A stretch of DNA of 12,007 nt from Pseudomonadota bacterium. Its GTDB lineage: Bacteria; Bdellovibrionota_B; Oligoflexia; Oligoflexales; JAPPIL01. The notes below the pieces were generated by a model, which was not told the DNA's origin, did no database searches, and saw only the letters and a list, made by a program, of their open reading frames with translations. The stretch covers positions 1 through 12,007 of the forward strand of contig JAPPIL010000231.1 in the NCBI GenBank assembly GCA_028877195.1, read 5' to 3'. The position numbers were made by a program, and so were the translations under genes. Every line of letters begins with the position of its first letter. Within the stretch, counting starts at the first letter, position 1. Shown piece by piece: positions 7,225-12,007 of this stretch.

Positions 7225-10200
7225 GTGGCTGTAAGTCTAACAAACATGACAGGTGTAAGTGGTAAATTTTGGCGCAACACGGGCAGTCGCCTATTGCTCG
7301 GCTTGCTGTGCCCATTGACTTTGTTGTTGAGCGCAGACATCGCTCATGCTGGCGCGGTTGGCGATTACAGTAATGTTGATAACCTGCCAGGCTACATCGA
7401 TCTCGACGGCTTTGAGCCTGACGACTACCTCCATATCCCCGACGATGAGTTACGTGAATTTGAACACCGCAGTGCCTCTCGTATCTTGCGTGAAGACTAC
7501 ATGCGTAAAGACGGCAGCGTTGACACTAGAGCTATCGACGACAAAATCCTCGCAATCAGCAAACACGAAAGCCTCGCCCGCATGACCTACTGCGTGCAAA
7601 AACTTCCCAAGCAGGCAAACCACGCACAATACTGTGCCTTGCGTTCCGATGCTAAATTGAACCGCAAGTGGCGAGAGGAAAAAATTCATACCTTCTATCG
7701 CTACATCATCGCTGAACTACAGGAAGCGAAACGATTAGCGCCGGCGGTAAACGCTAACAACATCAACAGCCCTGCCAGTCAAAAATTTCTCAAACATCTT
7801 TTTCAAGGTCTTGAGGTCTTTGCAAGCCTCAAAGATATTGACCCGATGGCATCCTACGAAATCAACAGTTTTCAACGCTATGGTCGTTTCCAAAAAGCAG
7901 TAATCGGTGGCGCAGGCAGGATAGAAGCAGGCAACCTCCTCATTCCAGCGAGTCTAAAACAAGAACATCCAGAGTTGCGCGATCAAGTATTCTTCAACCC
8001 TAAAACGATAGCGCGCTATGTGAAGGACACCTCTCTCTTGCATCCACCGAGTTCAGGTTACTGGCGCAACCCAGTATCGGTGCGCAACTTCAATACCAGC
8101 AACTACAACGGCGAAACACAAGACATCGAAACGTTTGCTAACCCAGATGCAGAGATAGCCGTCGTCTATCGTCCAAAGATTTTCAGCGGTGCTACTCCCA
8201 AGATGCGAGTCATCTATGGTGGTCAAAAGTGGAAGATGAAGTTCTCCATGCAGAAGAAAGATGTCCGCACGGCGATGACCCCCAGCCAACTACTATCAAG
8301 GCGTTTTGGTTCTCCTACCGAAGTGCATGTGGAAACTGCTGTTAACAACCTCGCCGCGGCAGTGGGCATATCGGTAACTCCCACCTACTACAAACGCAGC
8401 GTGCGAATGTATTTTGAACAGGATGACCCCACCGACAAGGCGGAGTTCGACCGCCTGCACAGCGACATGCTGATTGAACAAAAGCGCTACCGCAGCATTT
8501 CCGACCCGATAAGCCTGATGGACATTAAGCAAGACGAGGAAGGGCAATACTATGTGCAGATGCATTCGGTGTCGTTTGAAAAAAGCTCCGATGCCGACGA
8601 TGCTTTGAAGGTCGGGGCATTCCTGCGTTCAGGCTTCAGTCGCAAAGCAAAGCGTGAATTCAGAGGCGGCACGCTATTCCTCGCTTGGATAGCTGACTTC
8701 GACACTAAAGACGATAACCACAGCATCGTCCTCAACTACGGTATCGACAACAAGTATCACGTTAGTTTCAGCCAAGCCGACATGGGCTACGCACTCGGCT
8801 CGCTGTTCGGGCGTGATGCTCCGAATTTTTTAAATCGCGATCTGATTGATCATGCCTTGCGCGATCGCAACGGCTTGTATTCAATAATGCTCAATTATCG
8901 TGGCTTGCGCTGGAACTACATGTTTCAGCATCTCACTATCGACGATGCGAAATGGATGACCCGTTTGATCGCCCAGTTATCACCAGCCCAGATTGAAGCG
9001 GCATTCAAAGGTGCTGGCTACTCTGACCTGCTATCAAAATACTATGCGCAAATCCTGTTGCGGCGACGCGATGATTTAGCAAAAACGCTTGGCATCATGG
9101 GTGAAACTATCGTTGATGGCAAAGGCAACAGGATATTTATTGAACCAGAAAGCGACATAACCGACCCAAGAAACTTTGCCCTCAAAGGCTACGAAAAGTA
9201 TTTCAAAGACGGTTACCTCTATTCTCCTGATGAACAAATAGTCAACAATCCGAAGGACGTGGTTGCGAAAAACTACGATGCCGCCCCCAGCGGTCATCCT
9301 GGCGACACATTGCTTGACCGTTTCTACGACACGCTATTGGCACACGCAAAAATAAAAACGATGAACGAGGTTGCTGATCGGATTTCAAGCCTCCATGTCA
9401 GTAACCGCACCTTCGGGATGCCCATGTTAGAAGGCAACAGCTGCACGACTGAATGCTGGTATGACGGGGTGTCGGTCGGTATCACGAGCTTCATGCCGAA
9501 CCGCTATCTCTTAACCAGCGGTGATGACATTCTCCGTGTTGATGTCTTTCGGTTTGGTTTCTTTCTCGGCACCGAAGTAAGCAGCGACTTGCCACAACGC
9601 TACGGCTTGGATGCAAGTGTAGGCGGCAAAGCACCTATACTCAACGCCACGCGAGTTTATGAATTCATCAAGGTCAAAAAAGTCGGCACTGTCATCGAAG
9701 CAGCAAAAGACTATCACAAACTTTACACCCGCAACCCTCTCTACCATCACCGCATTCGTGAACAGTTGGTCGAGTCCCTAGAGGATAACGAGGCATTGAT
9801 TTCTTCTGTCTACATGGTTTTCGGCTTGAATGCGAAGCTAACGAGTTTCAATCAAGTGCCATCATTCTTGCTGGAATTCAAAGCAGGTATGAATGACTAC
9901 ATTATCTCACGCACCGCAATTATGCGTAATGCTGACAAGTATCATCTGCAGTTTACCGATGCTAACGTCTTCACCAAGAGTCTGGCAATTGGCGGCAATC
10001 TACTGCTTAAAAGCTTGCCTTATTTGAAGTTAGAATGGGAACGGCTAGAGCGCTCGGACAAAGAATATGAATTGAGCAGCGACAAAAAGGATTTGCTTAT
10101 CGCTAACGTCAACCGCACTTCTCCTTCAGATGAGTTAGATGGCTATCAAACATCGGAACGCACCTTACAAGGACACCGCAGATCAACTTCTTCAATTTTT

Positions 10201-11127
10201 ACCTTCCTCGACGACTTCGATAATCATTCGGTTAAATCCATCGCTAAAACCGACACAGGTGGCAATCGTAGTGAACTGCACGGGGCTAAATACGAATTGA
10301 GCAAAAAAATTATGCTCGGTCTTGAGAGCCGCAGCAGGATTATCCAATCGATGACCGATGGCGAAGGTAACATGCTCGTCAAGCTGGACATGGATTTGAG
10401 TGCGGTTAACGGCACCCGCAGGCACTTTATGACCATCTATGACACGATGTTGCCGCTACTCGGCGAGCAGTATCTGATGTTTACCCCTGCTGATGTGGTC
10501 TTCCATATCAACGGTTTGACGTTTGAGGCCGAGGCGTATGTAGCAAGCGCTGGCTTGGCGAATATCTTCAGCCACAGCCATGAAGAGATGTGCCTTGCCT
10601 ATGCTCGCAATGCTTCGGTGCTCAAGGCTAACGGCATCCGCATGTCGCCACAAGAGTGGTGCGATGCCTACTATGCGCCAGTAAACTTCAGAGCTGGAGC
10701 GATGCGCAGCAAACAGCATGCACGGTTTGGTAAATTTGCTGCTACCTTTGTCAAAGCCAAGCAAGCTTTCCACCGCGAGGATAACAGTTCTGAAAACTTG
10801 CGTGAACGCGCCAGTCTGGTTGCCAAACTTTTCAGTAGCAACAAACTGCACCCTGAAACTTGGCGAGCGTTGCTGGCATTGGCTGGCACAGAGAACATCT
10901 ACCGCTATGCGAAAGTTTACTCACGCTTCGGTGTCTTCCCTGGCCAAGAGCATGAGCTAATCATGCCGAAGGTGATGCGCGGCGGCGCAAACATCGACGA
11001 ACTCAAAGCCCAAGAACGCAGCATGTTACAGTCGGTATCCATGTATAGCGATCCGCTATTGAGTGATTTACAGATGATGTTCTACAACCGTGCTGGTGAA
11101 CACATGTTGCCAGTGCAGGATGACTGA
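7225..11127 (+). CDS. Large exported protein with a kinase-like-fold domain, function unknown
   Basis: The 1300-residue protein has a long signal peptide: basic residues up to about 22, a Leu-rich core, and a likely cut after AHA42. GTG 7225 is supported by GGGAGGG five nt upstream. Residues about 310-530 show an order of motifs like a protein/lipid-kinase (HipA/PI3K-like) fold. These are a nucleotide-strand-like segment ending in Lys339 (GGQKWKMKF), a following Glu366 (PTEVHVETA), then WIADFDTKDDN (488-498) as a possible catalytic loop with Asp493 and Asn498, and ADMG (518-521) as a DxG-like metal motif. The rest, from about 530 to 1300, is unrecognised; it has beta-rich stretches and a C740/C744 pair. 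It probably acts in the periplasm or at the outer membrane. ATP is absent there, so the fold may have another role. Export is well supported; the kinase-like assignment is inference from motif order. Confidence 0.8.
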   Translation: MAVSLTNMTGVSGKFWRNTGSRLLLGLLCPLTLLLSADIAHAGAVGDYSNVDNLPGYIDLDGFEPDDYLHIPDDELREFEHRSASRILREDYMRKDGSVDTRAIDDKILAISKHESLARMTYCVQKLPKQANHAQYCALRSDAKLNRKWREEKIHTFYRYIIAELQEAKRLAPAVNANNINSPASQKFLKHLFQGLEVFASLKDIDPMASYEINSFQRYGRFQKAVIGGAGRIEAGNLLIPASLKQEHPELRDQVFFNPKTIARYVKDTSLLHPPSSGYWRNPVSVRNFNTSNYNGETQDIETFANPDAEIAVVYRPKIFSGATPKMRVIYGGQKWKMKFSMQKKDVRTAMTPSQLLSRRFGSPTEVHVETAVNNLAAAVGISVTPTYYKRSVRMYFEQDDPTDKAEFDRLHSDMLIEQKRYRSISDPISLMDIKQDEEGQYYVQMHSVSFEKSSDADDALKVGAFLRSGFSRKAKREFRGGTLFLAWIADFDTKDDNHSIVLNYGIDNKYHVSFSQADMGYALGSLFGRDAPNFLNRDLIDHALRDRNGLYSIMLNYRGLRWNYMFQHLTIDDAKWMTRLIAQLSPAQIEAAFKGAGYSDLLSKYYAQILLRRRDDLAKTLGIMGETIVDGKGNRIFIEPESDITDPRNFALKGYEKYFKDGYLYSPDEQIVNNPKDVVAKNYDAAPSGHPGDTLLDRFYDTLLAHAKIKTMNEVADRISSLHVSNRTFGMPMLEGNSCTTECWYDGVSVGITSFMPNRYLLTSGDDILRVDVFRFGFFLGTEVSSDLPQRYGLDASVGGKAPILNATRVYEFIKVKKVGTVIEAAKDYHKLYTRNPLYHHRIREQLVESLEDNEALISSVYMVFGLNAKLTSFNQVPSFLLEFKAGMNDYIISRTAIMRNADKYHLQFTDANVFTKSLAIGGNLLLKSLPYLKLEWERLERSDKEYELSSDKKDLLIANVNRTSPSDELDGYQTSERTLQGHRRSTSSIFTFLDDFDNHSVKSIAKTDTGGNRSELHGAKYELSKKIMLGLESRSRIIQSMTDGEGNMLVKLDMDLSAVNGTRRHFMTIYDTMLPLLGEQYLMFTPADVVFHINGLTFEAEAYVASAGLANIFSHSHEEMCLAYARNASVLKANGIRMSPQEWCDAYYAPVNFRAGAMRSKQHARFGKFAATFVKAKQAFHREDNSSENLRERASLVAKLFSSNKLHPETWRALLALAGTENIYRYAKVYSRFGVFPGQEHELIMPKVMRGGANIDELKAQERSMLQSVSMYSDPLLSDLQMMFYNRAGEHMLPVQDD

Positions 11128-11972
11128 TAAAACAGTTCCTCGCCATCGTGGGCGGTAGTATCAGCTATTCGCTATCGCCCCGCCTTCACAATGCTGCCGC
11201 GCAATATCTCGATCGTGATGCCGCCTATGTGCCACTAGCGTTAAGCAACGCTGACACAATCCCCGCCTTGATTAGAGCACTAGAGTCCGTAGACAACTGT
11301 ATCGGTTTCAACGTTACCCAACCGTTCAAGCAGACGGTTGCCGAATACTTCTCGCTCAAGAGTGTCAACACCGTTTACCGCCAAGCAAAAGAACAGGGCA
11401 ACAAGTTCGCGGCAACCTCCACCGATGCCGAAGGTTTCTGGCAAGCTGTTCAGCAAGCGTTCAAACCTACTACGATTAGCAAGCTGATATTGCTTGGCAA
11501 TGGTGGTGCAGCACTCGCACTGTATGAGTATTGGCGAGAAAAGTTTCCATCTTGTCCTATACAGGCGCTGCGCAGAGATGCTAGCCGCGATCATCTGTTA
11601 CAACGCTCACTGCCTGCCAACCCATCAACGGCCATGCCACTGCTTGAATTTACCCCCGCAGCATTAGCATCGGCGTTAGCAGGTGATACAAGCAAAGTCC
11701 TGCTGGTGCAAGCAACGAGCGCTGTGCGGCAAGGTGATCTGCTGGCGCGGTTTATCCCTGCTTTGCAAAATTTTACAGGCATCTATATTGAACTAGACTA
11801 TGATTGCCATTCTGCGCTCTATGAACATGTCAAAGCCAAAGACTTGCGCCATCAAGATGGATTGCCGATGTTGATTGAACAGGCACGACTCGCACAACAA
11901 CTGTGGTGGGGTGAGGCCGCACCTAGCGCTTACCTGCACGATTGTTTGCGCTCAACCGGCTTTGTTGCATAA
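11127..11972 (+). CDS. aroE: Shikimate dehydrogenase (NADP+), AroE-type, with non-standard start
   Basis: This enzyme reduces 3-dehydroshikimate to shikimate with NADPH in aromatic amino acid biosynthesis in the cytosol. Numbered from GTG 11148, it shows SYSLSPRLHN (6-15, substrate Ser pair), NVTQPFK (55-61) with catalytic Lys61, NT (74-75), TDAEGF (92-97) with catalytic Asp93, a glycine-rich nucleotide loop LLGNGGAALAL (115-125), and DGLPMLIEQA near the C-terminus. The usual basic NRT cofactor motif is not obvious (LRRDASR lies in that region). GTG 11148 is the first standard start but has no ribosome binding site and would delete the first beta strand, KQFLAI. ATA 11127 restores it, with AGGA six nt upstream, and overlaps the upstream stop as TGATA where TGATG would be normal. 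The coordinate given uses ATA; a conservative annotation would start at 11148. Confidence 0.85.
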   Translation: MKQFLAIVGGSISYSLSPRLHNAAAQYLDRDAAYVPLALSNADTIPALIRALESVDNCIGFNVTQPFKQTVAEYFSLKSVNTVYRQAKEQGNKFAATSTDAEGFWQAVQQAFKPTTISKLILLGNGGAALALYEYWREKFPSCPIQALRRDASRDHLLQRSLPANPSTAMPLLEFTPAALASALAGDTSKVLLVQATSAVRQGDLLARFIPALQNFTGIYIELDYDCHSALYEHVKAKDLRHQDGLPMLIEQARLAQQLWWGEAAPSAYLHDCLRSTGFVA

Positions 11973-12007
11973 GTAATGCCTATTTTTTTATACGAGAGGC
12001 GTGAGCT

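Noticed and set aside
1895..8880. GCGATCGC octamers resembling cyanobacterial HIP1
   Set aside because: Only two exact copies were noticed (near 1897 and 8861), too few to indicate a cyanobacterial origin.
1..11972. Functional link between aroE (makes aromatic precursors) and the IDO-like enzyme (might consume tryptophan)
   Set aside because: They are more than 7 kb apart with unrelated and oppositely oriented genes between them, and the IDO-like domain lacks the tryptophan-binding Arg.
11976..12007. Possible start of a further gene (ATG 11976, MPIFLYERRE...) running off the window
   Set aside because: No ribosome binding site precedes it, and only about ten codons are visible, so it cannot be supported.

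Overview
The window looks like chromosomal DNA of moderate GC content from a Gram-negative bacterium, most likely a proteobacterium. The evidence is a Sec signal peptide, a lipobox lipoprotein with Asp at +2, a class III cyclase and an AroE-type shikimate dehydrogenase. The species cannot be named. No rRNA, tRNA, CRISPR array, transposase or phage gene was seen.

Left part (1-4793, + strand): a two-gene unit whose stop and start overlap as ATGA. The first gene runs in from upstream of the window and encodes a very unusual multidomain redox protein. In order it has a cytochrome-b5/MAPR-like segment, an indoleamine-2,3-dioxygenase (IDO/PrnB superfamily)-like heme domain, an FAD and NADPH reductase module of the cytochrome P450 reductase/sulfite reductase type without a flavodoxin domain, a canonical cytochrome b5 with HPGG, and an uncharacterised helical tail. 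It reads like a self-sufficient heme dioxygenase that carries its own electron supply. The second gene is a class III adenylate cyclase with every recognised catalytic residue and an N-terminal GAF-like region. Together they suggest a redox or heme enzyme wired to cAMP signalling; this is the most novel part of the window.

Middle (4794-5915): a serine hydrolase of the class C beta-lactamase type whose N-terminus appears to have been lost to a compact palindromic repeat element of about 95 bp (4870-4964). A strong inverted repeat (5900-5938) follows, between this gene and a convergent lipoprotein gene.

Right part (5913-11127): a divergent pair of envelope genes. On the minus strand is a 336-residue lipoprotein of unknown function. 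On the plus strand is a 1300-residue exported protein with a signal peptide and what looks like a degenerate protein-kinase-like fold. About 300 bp lie between them, with good ribosome binding sites on both sides.

Far right (11127-11972): aroE, which overlaps the end of the exported-protein gene. It lacks a standard start codon at the expected place: ATA stands where an ATG would give a normal AroE N-terminus in a TGATG overlap.
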